The translations under genes and the position numbers were made by a program. Below are positions 1 to 7,231 of a stretch of 25,901 bases of DNA, piece after piece (within the stretch, counting starts at the first letter, position 1; each line of letters begins with the position of its first letter). The stretch covers positions 1 to 25,901 of the forward strand of contig CAAGGG010000014.1 in NCBI GenBank assembly GCA_900769355.1, read 5' to 3'. The DNA is from Candidatus Gastranaerophilales bacterium. GTDB taxonomy: Bacteria; Cyanobacteriota; Vampirovibrionia; Gastranaerophilales; Gastranaerophilaceae. The notes under the pieces are model-generated. The model ran no database searches. It was not told the origin of the DNA and saw nothing but the letters and a program-made list of their open reading frames with translations.

Positions 1-2288
1 CCGAACAATGTTGTAAATTTGATGATTGGGTTCATCGCAACAGATGATGTATCTTTGAACGGATCACCAACTGTATCACCTACAACAGTTGCTTCGTGAA
101 GCGGTGTGCCTTTTTCTTGCAAATCAACTTCTACGATTTTCTTAGCGTTATCCCAACAACCGCCTGCGTTTGCCATAAATACAGCTTGGAACAAACCAAA
201 TACAGCAATTGCAATCAAGTAGCTTACAAAGAAAGCAACAGGTGCAGATGTGCTGCAAGATGGAGCTGACAAGCAAGCAAACGCCAAAGCGAATGCAAAC
301 AATGCGATAAAGATATTTACCATACCTTTTTGAGCATATTGTGTACAAATTTTTACAACTTCTTTTGAATTTGCAACGTTTGCACTTTTTGAAGATTCAT
401 CGTCAAGTTTGATATTATCTTTGATGTATTCAGTTGCAGAATATGCTCCTGTTGTTACAGCTTGCATAGATGCACCTGAGAACCAGTAAATTACAGCACC
501 ACCTGACAAGAAACCAAGCAATGTGTATGGGTTCAACATATTCAAAATCATTTCAGGTTCAATACCCAAAGTAGATTTAATTACCAAAATCAATGAGAAA
601 ATCATTGTTGTAGCACCTACAACAGCAGTACCGATAAGAACCGGTTTTGAAGTTGCTTTGAATGTGTTACCAGCACCATCATTTTCTTCCAAGTATTTTT
701 TAGCGTTTTCAAAATCAGGTTTGAAGCCGTATTCTTTTTCGATTTCTTCGCCAACGTTTGGAATATCTTCAATCAAAGACAATTCGTAAACAGATTGAGC
801 GTTATCGGTAACAGGGCCATAAGAGTCAACTGCAATTGTAACAGGGCCCATTCCTAAGAAACCGAATGCTACCAACCCAAATGCAAATACTGACGGATAA
901 ATCATTACTGCCCCAGGAATATGAAGAGATGCAACATAAGCAAGTCCCATCAAAAGTACGATTACCATACCAATCCAGAAAGCAGACATATTACCGGAAA
1001 CAATACCTGAAAGGATTGTCAAAGATGAACCGCCTTCACGAGAAGCCGTAACAACTTCTTCTGTGTGTTTAGCTTTTGGAGAAGTAAAGATTTTTGTAAA
1101 TTCAGGAATCAAAGCAGCACCCAATGTACCACAAGAAATGATTGCTGAAAGAACTAGCCATAAGTTGTTACCCATATCAGCCAACAACCAGTGACTTACG
1201 CCAAATGTCATAACAATTGACAAAATAGATGTTAACCAAACAAGGTTAGTCAACGGTTTTTCAAAGTCAAATTTATCTGTTTTAGCAGCATAGATTTTAT
1301 CAGCTACGCCGTTAATCCAGTATGCAACAACTGATGTTACAATCATTAAGAATCTCATAACGAAGATCCAAGTTAACAATTGAACTTGGTTTTCTTTACC
1401 AACAACAGCCAACAAGATGAATGAAACAAGCGCAACACCAGTTACCCCATAAGTTTCAAAGCCATCAGCTGTAGGGCCAACAGAGTCACCAGCGTTATCA
1501 CCTGTACAGTCAGCGATTACACCAGGGTTTCTAGGGTCATCTTCTTTAATACCGAATTGAATTTTCATCAAGTCAGAACCAATATCGGCAATTTTTGTAA
1601 AGATACCACCTGCAACACGAAGAGCAGAAGCTCCCAAAGATTCACCGATTGCAAAACCGATGAAGCAAGCTCCGGCAATTTCACCCGGAACAAATAACAA
1701 AATTGTCAACATCAAAATAAGTTCAACAGATACAAGGCAAACACCGATTGACATACCTGCTTTCAAAGGAATATTCAAGATATTCAAAGGGTTTCCTTTC
1801 AAAGAAACAAAAGCAGTTCTAGCATTTGCCAAAGTGTTCATTCTGATACCGAACCAAGCAACAGCATAAGATCCCAAAATCCCGATTACTGACCACGCAA
1901 GGATAATCAATACGTGAGATAAAGGCATTTGTTGCAAGTATCCGAAATAGAAAGCGATACAAAGACCGATTAACACTTCTAATACAAACAAAAATTTACC
2001 TTGTTGAATAAGGTAAGTTTTACAAGTTTCAAAAATTGTGTTACCAACTTCAGCCATAGATGCGTGAACATCTAGTTTTTTAATTCTGAAGAATTCGATA
2101 AATCCGAATATCAACCCTACAACAGAGATTGCAATACCGATAAGCAACAAATTGAAGCTTACAGGACTCGCATCTTTGATACTCGGAACAACTAAATCAG
2201 CTTCGCTTGCAAGAACAGGCGAAACACCCATTAGCAATGTAGCCAAAAGAGCCATCAATGCCTTTGGAGAAGTCAACTTTTTAATCAT
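1..2288 (-). CDS. hppA: Membrane-bound proton-translocating pyrophosphatase, divergent K+-independent type (3' end outside window)
   Basis: Integral membrane enzyme that couples PPi hydrolysis to ion pumping across the cytoplasmic membrane. The frame is open from an ATG at 2288 to the window edge (762 codons); the last 50 or so residues are missing. An N-terminal signal-like segment (residues 1-28) is followed by many hydrophobic helices. Family motifs seen: DIGSDLMK (from residue 235), EDDPRNPGVIADCTGDNAGDS, and GDTVGDPFKDT close to the edge. The usual PPi-loop motif DVGADLVGKVE is altered and one residue shorter here. A lysine in GNTFKA (residue 544) sits where family knowledge places the determinant of K+ independence. 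Length exceeds the usual 660-700 residues. An AAGGAGAGA ribosome site (2291-2299) supports the start. The ion pumped (H+ versus Na+) is inferred, not seen. Confidence 0.93.
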   Translation of the reverse strand, partial: MIKKLTSPKALMALLATLLMGVSPVLASEADLVVPSIKDASPVSFNLLLIGIAISVVGLIFGFIEFFRIKKLDVHASMAEVGNTIFETCKTYLIQQGKFLFVLEVLIGLCIAFYFGYLQQMPLSHVLIILAWSVIGILGSYAVAWFGIRMNTLANARTAFVSLKGNPLNILNIPLKAGMSIGVCLVSVELILMLTILLFVPGEIAGACFIGFAIGESLGASALRVAGGIFTKIADIGSDLMKIQFGIKEDDPRNPGVIADCTGDNAGDSVGPTADGFETYGVTGVALVSFILLAVVGKENQVQLLTWIFVMRFLMIVTSVVAYWINGVADKIYAAKTDKFDFEKPLTNLVWLTSILSIVMTFGVSHWLLADMGNNLWLVLSAIISCGTLGAALIPEFTKIFTSPKAKHTEEVVTASREGGSSLTILSGIVSGNMSAFWIGMVIVLLMGLAYVASLHIPGAVMIYPSVFAFGLVAFGFLGMGPVTIAVDSYGPVTDNAQSVYELSLIEDIPNVGEEIEKEYGFKPDFENAKKYLEENDGAGNTFKATSKPVLIGTAVVGATTMIFSLILVIKSTLGIEPEMILNMLNPYTLLGFLSGGAVIYWFSGASMQAVTTGAYSATEYIKDNIKLDDESSKSANVANSKEVVKICTQYAQKGMVNIFIALFAFALAFACLSAPSCSTSAPVAFFVSYLIAIAVFGLFQAVFMANAGGCWDNAKKIVEVDLQEKGTPLHEATVVGDTVGDPFKDTSSVAMNPIIKFTTLF

Positions 2289-2339
2289 AATCTCTCCTTT
2301 TTTATACAAGTTGTCCTACTACTACTTTTCAATACGAAA

Positions 2340-2368
2340 ATTATACCGCAAATTATGATAATATACAA
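2340..2368 (-). promoter_or_regulatory. Probable sigma-70 promoter of hppA
   Basis: On the minus strand a perfect -10 hexamer TATAAT (2340-2345) lies 17 bp from a -35-like TTGTAT (2363-2368). The implied transcript has a leader of about 45 nt that includes the strong AAGGAGAGA site before the hppA ATG. The -35 matches only its TTG core, so the call rests on the -10 and the exact spacing. Confidence 0.55.
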
Positions 2369-2441
2369 TAGTTTTAAAGAAAAAATTATCAACAAATATT
2401 TTAATTTTTTTCGCCATTATTAAGTGCTTCCAACATTATTG

Positions 2442-3500
2442 TTACTGAACAACTTTATGCAAACCATGAGGCTTATCAACATTACGTCCTAGCACTGTCG
2501 CAATCTCTAATGCCAAAAGTTGCGCAATTACAACTAAACAGAACGATTTCACAATTGTACTTTCACAATTAACATCAATATTGAATTTTGGAGACAATTT
2601 ATCGTTTGAACAGCCAATTATCGCAAGTGGTGGATTATAATCCTCGGCAATCTTGCTCAAATTTTTAATCGCAGTATAACTCAATTCATTCACGGAAATA
2701 TGCACCATTGCCGGCTTGTTATTCAAAATAGCAACGTGCCCATGCATAAATTCACCCAAAATATTTGAATACACATTAATATAAGAAGTTTCTTTTATCT
2801 TCAACGACGCTTCTTTAGCTAGTGCATAAGAAATTCCGTCCGCCGTAACAACTATATTTTTAAACTTAGCTAAAAACTTCGCCAATTCTTTGATTTCAGA
2901 GTGTAATGCGTAAGTTTTTTCAATATAGTCAGAAAGAGTCTTTAATTCATCAATATAATGAGAAATATCAATTCCCTTATGCGCGGCATATTTCAAAACC
3001 AGCAAGGTACAACAAAGCATTTGAGTTGTCAAAGACTTAGTCGCTGCAATACTTTTTTCTTCTCCTGCACAACAATCAATCTTAAAATCAGACGCTTCCC
3101 AAATCGTCGAACCTTTTTTATTTGTTATGCAAAGCGTACGCATTCCAAACTCTTTCGCCTTTTTCAACGCAGAATTTGTGTCAGAAGTTTCTCCTGATTG
3201 AGTTATAAACACATACAAAATATCACTTTCATGCGGTATTGCAGCCTTTAACAAGAACTCACTTGAATAAATCGCTCTTGCCTCAATCCCTGCAACATTT
3301 CCAAACAAGTCTGCCGCATATCTTGCACAGTGGTAAGACGAACCACTTGCAACAAATACAACTTTTGAGATATCTACAGGAATATCAAACAAAATGTAAT
3401 TATCATCACTAATATGTGTGTCTAAAAGATTTCTGAGCACATCTGCCTGCTCAAAAATCTCGGATTCCATACTTGTTTTTTTGTGCGCATTAAACAACAT
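2442..3500 (-). CDS. Double-SIS-domain sugar-phosphate isomerase/deaminase, GlmS-isomerase-like, without glutaminase domain
   Basis: 352 residues made of two SIS (sugar isomerase) domains like the C-terminal isomerase half of glucosamine-6-phosphate synthase. Visible hallmarks are ASGSSYHCARYAA (phosphosugar loop, about residue 52), ITQSGETSDT (about 99), SIAATKSLTTQ, KEASLKIKETSY, EFMHGHVA and a C-terminal DKPHGLHKVVQ resembling the GlmS tail DxPRNLAKSVT. The N-terminal Cys amidotransferase domain of GlmS is absent, and the gene starts near the segment (MESEIFEQADVL) that begins the isomerase domain in GlmS. It could be a GlcN-6-P deaminase of the NagB-II/AgaS kind or an isomerase fed with ammonia; sequence alone does not decide. 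An AGAGGAA site lies about 12 nt before the ATG at 3500; an inner ATG at 3470 has no ribosome site. Confidence 0.82.
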   Translation of the reverse strand: MLFNAHKKTSMESEIFEQADVLRNLLDTHISDDNYILFDIPVDISKVVFVASGSSYHCARYAADLFGNVAGIEARAIYSSEFLLKAAIPHESDILYVFITQSGETSDTNSALKKAKEFGMRTLCITNKKGSTIWEASDFKIDCCAGEEKSIAATKSLTTQMLCCTLLVLKYAAHKGIDISHYIDELKTLSDYIEKTYALHSEIKELAKFLAKFKNIVVTADGISYALAKEASLKIKETSYINVYSNILGEFMHGHVAILNNKPAMVHISVNELSYTAIKNLSKIAEDYNPPLAIIGCSNDKLSPKFNIDVNCESTIVKSFCLVVIAQLLALEIATVLGRNVDKPHGLHKVVQ

Positions 3501-3530
3501 ATCTAATTTATTCCTCTAAATTCTTCGGTC

Positions 3531-3580
3531 TGTCATTCTGAGCGTTAGCAAAGAATCTCGCAACATACCTCAGAATGACA
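3531..3580. repeat. Extragenic palindrome with GTCATTCTGA arms
   Basis: A perfect 11-bp inverted repeat, TGTCATTCTGA (3531-3541) and TCAGAATGACA (3570-3580), encloses 28 nt containing AGCGTTAGCAAAGAATCTCG. It lies between gatB and the SIS gene, both read leftwards, so it would be transcribed as a stem-loop if they share an mRNA. The string GTCATTCTGAGCG...AAGAATCT resembles a dispersed palindrome that I recall from many unrelated bacterial genomes. Only one copy is in this window, so its repeat status is inferred. It has no trailing T-run and is not a typical intrinsic terminator. Confidence 0.6.
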
Positions 3581-3596
3581 TTTTACCTTAGAAATT

Positions 3597-5039
3597 TTAA
3601 CCTAAAATATCTCTCAAAATTTCGTTTACTGCTTTCGGATTAGCTCTGCCCTTAGTTTCTTTCATTACTTGTCCAACAAAGAAGCCTAACAAGTTGTTTT
3701 TACCGTTTTTGTAAGCTTGAACTTCGTTAGGGTGAGCATCAACGATTTTTTGAGCAATCTCTTTAATAGCATCTGTATCCGAAATCTGGCTCAAACCACG
3801 TTTTTCAACAATTTCAGAAGCTTTTGTGCCGTCTTTCATCATATCGATAATGATTTGTTTACCGATGTTATTAGAAATTGTATTCTTTTCAATCAAAGAA
3901 ATCAACTCAACAAGATTTTCAGGAGTTAATTTTGTATCAGTAATTTCTTGTTTTTGTTCTTTCAAATAAGCTGCGATTTCGCCCATAATAAAGTTTACGG
4001 CAATTTTCGGAGATGCACCGAGTTCCAAAACTTTGTCAAAGAACAACGCCAATCCCATTTGTTCAACAATAACAGATGCATCATATTCGCTCAAACCAAG
4101 TGACATATAGCGTTCACGTTTAGCTTGCGGAAGTTCAGGCATTTTATCCTTGATTTCTTGAACCCATTCTCTTGATATTTTTAAAGGCATCAAATCTGGT
4201 TCTGGGAAGTATCTGTAATCGTGAGCATCTTCTTTACCACGCATTGAGCGAGTTTCACGAGAATTGTCGTCCCAAAGTCTTGTTTCTTGAACAACTTTAC
4301 CACCTTCTTCAACGATTTCAATTTGTCTGTCGATTTCGTATTCGATAGCACGTTGAAGAGCAGAAAAACTGTTTACGTTCTTGATTTCAGCACGAGTACC
4401 GAATTCTTTTGAGCCTTTTGGCATAATTGAAATATTGGCGTCACATCTCATAGAACCTTCTTCAAGGTTGCCGTCACAAACACCGATGTAACGAACAATA
4501 TTTCTCAATTCTTCCATATAGTTTCTTGCTTCCTCAGAAGATCTCATATCAGGTTCGGAAACGATTTCCAACAGCGGAGTTCCTGCTCTGTTCAAGTCAA
4601 CAAGAGAATAAGAAGAACCAGCAAGTCCGTCAGCACCTGCGTGAACAAGTTTTCCAGCATCTTCTTCCAAGTGAGCACGTGTGATACCAATTCTTTTACC
4701 CTTAATATCCAAATAACCGTTTACACAAATCGGCTCATCATATTGAGAAATTTGATACCCTTTCGGAAGATCCGGATAAAAATATTGTTTTCTGTCGAAT
4801 TTACATCTTTCAGGAATTTCACAGTTCAAAGCCAAACCTGTCAAAATCCCCATATTTACACATTCTTTGTTTAGAACAGGCAAAACACCTGGCATACCCA
4901 AAGTAATAGGGCTTGTTTCAGAGTTTGGTTCTTTCCCAAATTCACAGCCATCAGGTGCAAAAATCTTTGATTTGGTTTTCAATTGTGCATGCACTTCCAA
5001 ACCAATTACAACTTCATATTTATCTCTCAAGTCTTCCAT
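3597..5039 (-). CDS. gatB: Asp-tRNA(Asn)/Glu-tRNA(Gln) amidotransferase subunit B
   Basis: 480 residues, the usual length. GatB binds the mischarged tRNA and, in the GatCAB complex, phosphorylates and amidates Glu-tRNA(Gln) or Asp-tRNA(Asn) in the cytoplasm. Seen: IGLEVHAQLKTKSKIF near the N-terminus, GMPGVLPVLN, FDRKQYFYPDLPKGYQISQYD, RAHLEEDAGK, DLNRAGTPLLEIV, GSMRCDANIS, KNVNSF and DYRYFPEPDL, then a C-terminal YqeY-like helical domain ending in GRANPKAVNEILRDILG. The N-terminal zinc cysteines of some GatBs are missing; the APDGCEFGKEPNS segment resembles the zinc-free Gram-positive type. An AAGGAG site (5046-5051) fixes the start. No gatA or gatC is in the window, so the subunits are encoded elsewhere. 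Confidence 0.97.
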   Translation of the reverse strand: MEDLRDKYEVVIGLEVHAQLKTKSKIFAPDGCEFGKEPNSETSPITLGMPGVLPVLNKECVNMGILTGLALNCEIPERCKFDRKQYFYPDLPKGYQISQYDEPICVNGYLDIKGKRIGITRAHLEEDAGKLVHAGADGLAGSSYSLVDLNRAGTPLLEIVSEPDMRSSEEARNYMEELRNIVRYIGVCDGNLEEGSMRCDANISIMPKGSKEFGTRAEIKNVNSFSALQRAIEYEIDRQIEIVEEGGKVVQETRLWDDNSRETRSMRGKEDAHDYRYFPEPDLMPLKISREWVQEIKDKMPELPQAKRERYMSLGLSEYDASVIVEQMGLALFFDKVLELGASPKIAVNFIMGEIAAYLKEQKQEITDTKLTPENLVELISLIEKNTISNNIGKQIIIDMMKDGTKASEIVEKRGLSQISDTDAIKEIAQKIVDAHPNEVQAYKNGKNNLLGFFVGQVMKETKGRANPKAVNEILRDILG

Positions 5040-5058
5040 TATTTTCTCCTTTTTATTA

Positions 5059-5184
5059 AAGACGTTAAGTCGCTAGGTCGTTAAGACTATAAGTTCATAT
5101 TGTTAAGTTATTTTTTGTTATTTTATGAATATTGAAAAGAACTTAACGTCTTATCGTCTTAAAGTCTTGGTGACTTAATCTTAT
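5059..5184. repeat. Two inverted arrays of a degenerate 8-bp repeat (AAGWCGTT / AACGWCTT)
   Basis: Left arm, five head-to-tail octamers from 5059 to 5098: AAGACGTT, AAGTCGCT, AGGTCGTT, AAGACTAT, AAGTTCAT. Right arm, five octamers in the opposite orientation from 5145 to 5184: AACGTCTT, ATCGTCTT, AAAGTCTT, GGTGACTT, AATCTTAT. The arms include a perfect 12-bp inverted repeat (5059-5070 with 5141-5152). The centre is AT-rich. The right arm runs into folP and encodes its stop codon and last dozen residues. I do not recognise a named element. Confidence 0.65.
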
Positions 5185-6336
5185 CATAAACATACTCATC
5201 AAATCAATGAGTTTTCTATGCATTTTTACATTATGAACTCTGATATAATCAACTTTTCTTTCAATTGCAAGTGTGTTGAGTGCCACTGTATAAATATCTT
5301 TGGTAAAATTATCCTCATTTTGCATATTGAGAAGGCTTTTTCGAGAAATTCCAAGCATAAGAGGACAACCCAAACTTTGAAATTCTTCAACTCGTCGAAT
5401 AATCTCAAAATTATCCTCACGAGATTTACCAAATCCAATTCCAGGATCAATAATTATATTTTCAATTCCTTTTGAGCGAGCAAAATCAACTTTTTTACGC
5501 AAATTCAAAAAGATTTCTTCCATCAAATCGGCATACACTGGCGAATTCTGCATATTTTCAGGTGTACCTTTTGAATGCTGAATAATCACAGGCACATTGT
5601 ATTTTGCAACAACATCAGCCATTTTTTCATCATAATCAAAGCCTGAAACATCATTGATTATATTTGCTCCGGCATTCAAACACTCGTCCGCAACCTCAGA
5701 ACTTCTCGTATCAATACTCAATGCAATCTTACCTTTGGCAAAGTCAATTATCGGGAGAAGCTTTGCTAACTGCTCTTTTGCAGGAACAGATTTTGAATAC
5801 GGTTTTGTCGACTCAGCACCAATGTCAATAATATCGGCACCGTCATTGATTAATTCAAGCAAATGCTCTTTTGCACACTCAAAGTCGTTGAACATTCCAC
5901 CGTCAGAAAAGGAGTTTGGAGTAAGGTTGAGAATTCCGACGAGTTGAGTTCCGCTCCTTGAAACAAACGTTTTCGTTCCTTCCGTAAATGGCGAACATGA
6001 TTTTTCAAGTTCTTCTCCTAGCTTTTTCAACCCAAACGGCTGAAACTTCAACTTTTCAGCGATCTTTTTAATCTGCGAAACACTTCCGCCTAAGATACAG
6101 TCTGATTTTTCAATTTTTCCGGTAATAACCTCTCGATGCGTTGCACAATCGCACCCGACAGAAAGAGCCGTTTGCTTGATAATATTTGCCATAGCAGGCT
6201 TCAAAGAATAAATTTTTATATTCTTATACTCAAATTTTTCTCGTGCCTTATGCGAATAACAAGTGTCAAACCCAATTTTTTCAATCTCTTGTTTAATATC
6301 CGTTTCTTTAATTTCTCTAAAAATAAAATCGTGCAT
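5143..6336 (-). CDS. folP: Dihydropteroate synthase with N-terminal extension domain
   Basis: Joins 6-hydroxymethyl-dihydropterin pyrophosphate to p-aminobenzoate in folate synthesis. From the ATG at 6336 it has 397 residues. About 115 N-terminal residues (MHDFIFREI...QPFGLKKLGEEL) match an extra domain known from Firmicute-type DHPS. The TIM barrel follows with VGILNLTPNSFSDGG, GADIIDIGAESTKP, LSIDT, NIINDVSG, QHSKGTPENM, IIIDPGIGFGKS, MLGISRKS and IRVHNV. The frame stays open upstream to 6414 inside the pilin gene, but that start would overlap it. The start at 6336 is preferred because the conserved extension begins there and an extended -10 lies exactly 6 nt upstream. No Shine-Dalgarno site is present. 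The C-terminal residues IRLSHQDFKTIRR are encoded by an intergenic-type repeat array and probably are not ancestral. Confidence 0.93.
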   Translation of the reverse strand: MHDFIFREIKETDIKQEIEKIGFDTCYSHKAREKFEYKNIKIYSLKPAMANIIKQTALSVGCDCATHREVITGKIEKSDCILGGSVSQIKKIAEKLKFQPFGLKKLGEELEKSCSPFTEGTKTFVSRSGTQLVGILNLTPNSFSDGGMFNDFECAKEHLLELINDGADIIDIGAESTKPYSKSVPAKEQLAKLLPIIDFAKGKIALSIDTRSSEVADECLNAGANIINDVSGFDYDEKMADVVAKYNVPVIIQHSKGTPENMQNSPVYADLMEEIFLNLRKKVDFARSKGIENIIIDPGIGFGKSREDNFEIIRRVEEFQSLGCPLMLGISRKSLLNMQNEDNFTKDIYTVALNTLAIERKVDYIRVHNVKMHRKLIDLMSMFMIRLSHQDFKTIRR

Positions 6337-6358
6337 ACAATAAAGATAGCACGATTTT
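6325..6358 (-). terminator. Stem-loop that may terminate the pilin transcript, overlapping the folP start
   Basis: A perfect 10-bp stem (AAAATCGTGC at 6325-6334, GCACGATTTT at 6349-6358) has a 14-nt loop. On the minus strand it is followed by TTTTATTTTTAG, a T-rich tail, 14-47 nt after the pilin stop codon. The same bases hold the folP -10 hexamer (in the loop) and the folP ATG (at the loop/stem edge). It may act as a terminator for read-through from the pilin gene. The stem has only 4 GC pairs, so strength is uncertain. Confidence 0.45.
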
Positions 6359-6371
6359 TTAGATTTAACAA
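6343..6371 (-). promoter_or_regulatory. Extended -10 promoter of folP, predicted leaderless
   Basis: Minus strand: -35 TTGTTA (6366-6371), 17-bp spacer ending in TGC, -10 TATCTT (6343-6348), then TATTGT and the ATG at 6336. The start of transcription would fall on or next to the A of the ATG. The -35 starts directly after the pilin stop codon. Confidence 0.55.
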
Positions 6372-7190
6372 TTAATAATTCATTTTTCCTTCTTGGAGAA
6401 GTTTCGTGGCACACCCATAGGCATCATCTGGCGAACAGTTCAACTCGTCAGCACTCCCACCCCAAAACAAACGGTGATATAAATAATAAATAAAAATATC
6501 TCTTCCTACCATATTTGGTCCTTTATTGGGGCCATTTATATCAATAAAATTTCCTCCGCCAACCCCTTCATCTTGTTTAAAAGTTACTAACATTCCATCA
6601 CTTGTAATAATTGCGGTTGTGTTATCAGGGGTATTAATATCAGAAGGAGAGTCAATATCATTTTTACAAATATTATAACCAAAGTTTTCTGCATTTGTTC
6701 CATAGCCATCAAACATTTCAGCATAACCTGAACAGATTTTATTTGCAGTTTCATCTGTTATACGTTCTGTAACATTAAAATATTTAATAAATGTTTCCGT
6801 AAAATTATCATCATTTTCACAAGTCTGACCATCGTAACTATTATTGACGTGATCATCGCAACACTGTCCTAAGTCTCCAACACAATCATTGTCTACTTCA
6901 TACCTATATATGGCATTTTCCATTATACTCACAGCCTTCATAAATTGCGTATAATAAACATGTTTTTGATATTTATCAATAAGAGAAGGCAAAGTCAATG
7001 CCGCAACAACACCAATGATGCCGAGAGTGATTAAGACTTCCGCCAAAGTAAAGGCTACCCGACGAAACTTGTCACAGAGGGCTACGTGCGTAGCACTGCT
7101 TCTTAGCTGCCTAGCCGCGAAATCATCAAACAAACAAGCTACACGTACTTCTTCGCGATTCCCCCCCCCCGAAGGCTTTTCTAAAATCAA
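6372..7190 (-). CDS. Type IV pilin/pseudopilin-like protein with disturbed 5' end (G10 tract, insertion)
   Basis: The open frame runs 272 codons from a TTG at 7190. Residues 47-66 are a class III prepilin signature, FTLAEVLITLGIIGVVAALT, cut by prepilin peptidase before F47, with the conserved Glu at mature position 5 and a hydrophobic alpha-1 helix. The mature globular part is Cys-rich (CVGDLGQCCDD, QTCE, KICSG, NICK, LNCSPDDAYGC) and probably disulfide-bonded outside the cell. The TTG has no well-placed ribosome site. The ATG at 7200 has a perfect AAGGAG site and a good promoter, but its frame meets ten Gs and ends after 24 residues (TGA at 7126-7128). With 9 or 12 Gs, or without the 121-bp unit inside, the ATG frame joins the pilin. 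Either a phase-variable or insertion-broken start, or a sequencing error in the G-run, explains this. Confidence 0.8.
   Translation of the reverse strand: MILEKPSGGGNREEVRVACLFDDFAARQLRSSATHVALCDKFRRVAFTLAEVLITLGIIGVVAALTLPSLIDKYQKHVYYTQFMKAVSIMENAIYRYEVDNDCVGDLGQCCDDHVNNSYDGQTCENDDNFTETFIKYFNVTERITDETANKICSGYAEMFDGYGTNAENFGYNICKNDIDSPSDINTPDNTTAIITSDGMLVTFKQDEGVGGGNFIDINGPNKGPNMVGRDIFIYYLYHRLFWGGSADELNCSPDDAYGCATKLLQEGKMNY
7051..7177 (-). repeat. 121-bp insertion-like unit between AGCCTT direct repeats in the pilin leader
   Basis: Read on the minus strand, AGCCTT occurs at 7172-7177 and again at 7051-7056. The 115 nt between them have 63 G/C by hand count (about 55 percent), far above the surroundings. 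They begin with C followed by ten G (7161-7170). Inside are inverted repeats CGCGAA/TTCGCG and GCTACG/CGTAGC. Removing one repeat copy plus the insert (121 bp) fuses MRKFDFRKAF to TLAEVLITLG in frame, a textbook prepilin start. It encodes no protein of its own. I do not recognise it as a named element. Confidence 0.6.
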
Positions 7191-7207
7191 ACTTTCTCAT
7201 ATCTTGG

Positions 7208-7213
7208 CTCCTT
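7208..7213 (-). promoter_or_regulatory. Shine-Dalgarno site deciding the pilin start at 7200
   Basis: AAGGAG on the minus strand followed by 7 nt (CCAAGAT) and the ATG at 7200. It is among the strongest sites in the window and points to the ATG at 7200, not the TTG at 7190, as the original start. Confidence 0.7.
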
Positions 7214-7231
7214 TCCTATCTATATGTATTC

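Noticed and set aside
1..2288. Possible frameshift or pseudogene in the pyrophosphatase
   Set aside because: Reading the minus strand codon by codon from 2288 across the conserved motif regions to the edge shows an intact frame; the gene is only cut by the window boundary.
5059..5184. CRISPR-like array
   Set aside because: Units are 8 bp, degenerate, contiguous and in facing orientation; there are no spacers and no cas genes.
6337..6414. Longer folP start at 6414
   Set aside because: It would overlap the pilin gene by 43 bases, adds 26 residues unlike the family, and conflicts with the promoter 6 nt before 6336.
7126..7200. Separate 24-residue peptide from ATG 7200
   Set aside because: Its second half is the out-of-frame reading of the insertion; more simply it is the disrupted start of the pilin gene.
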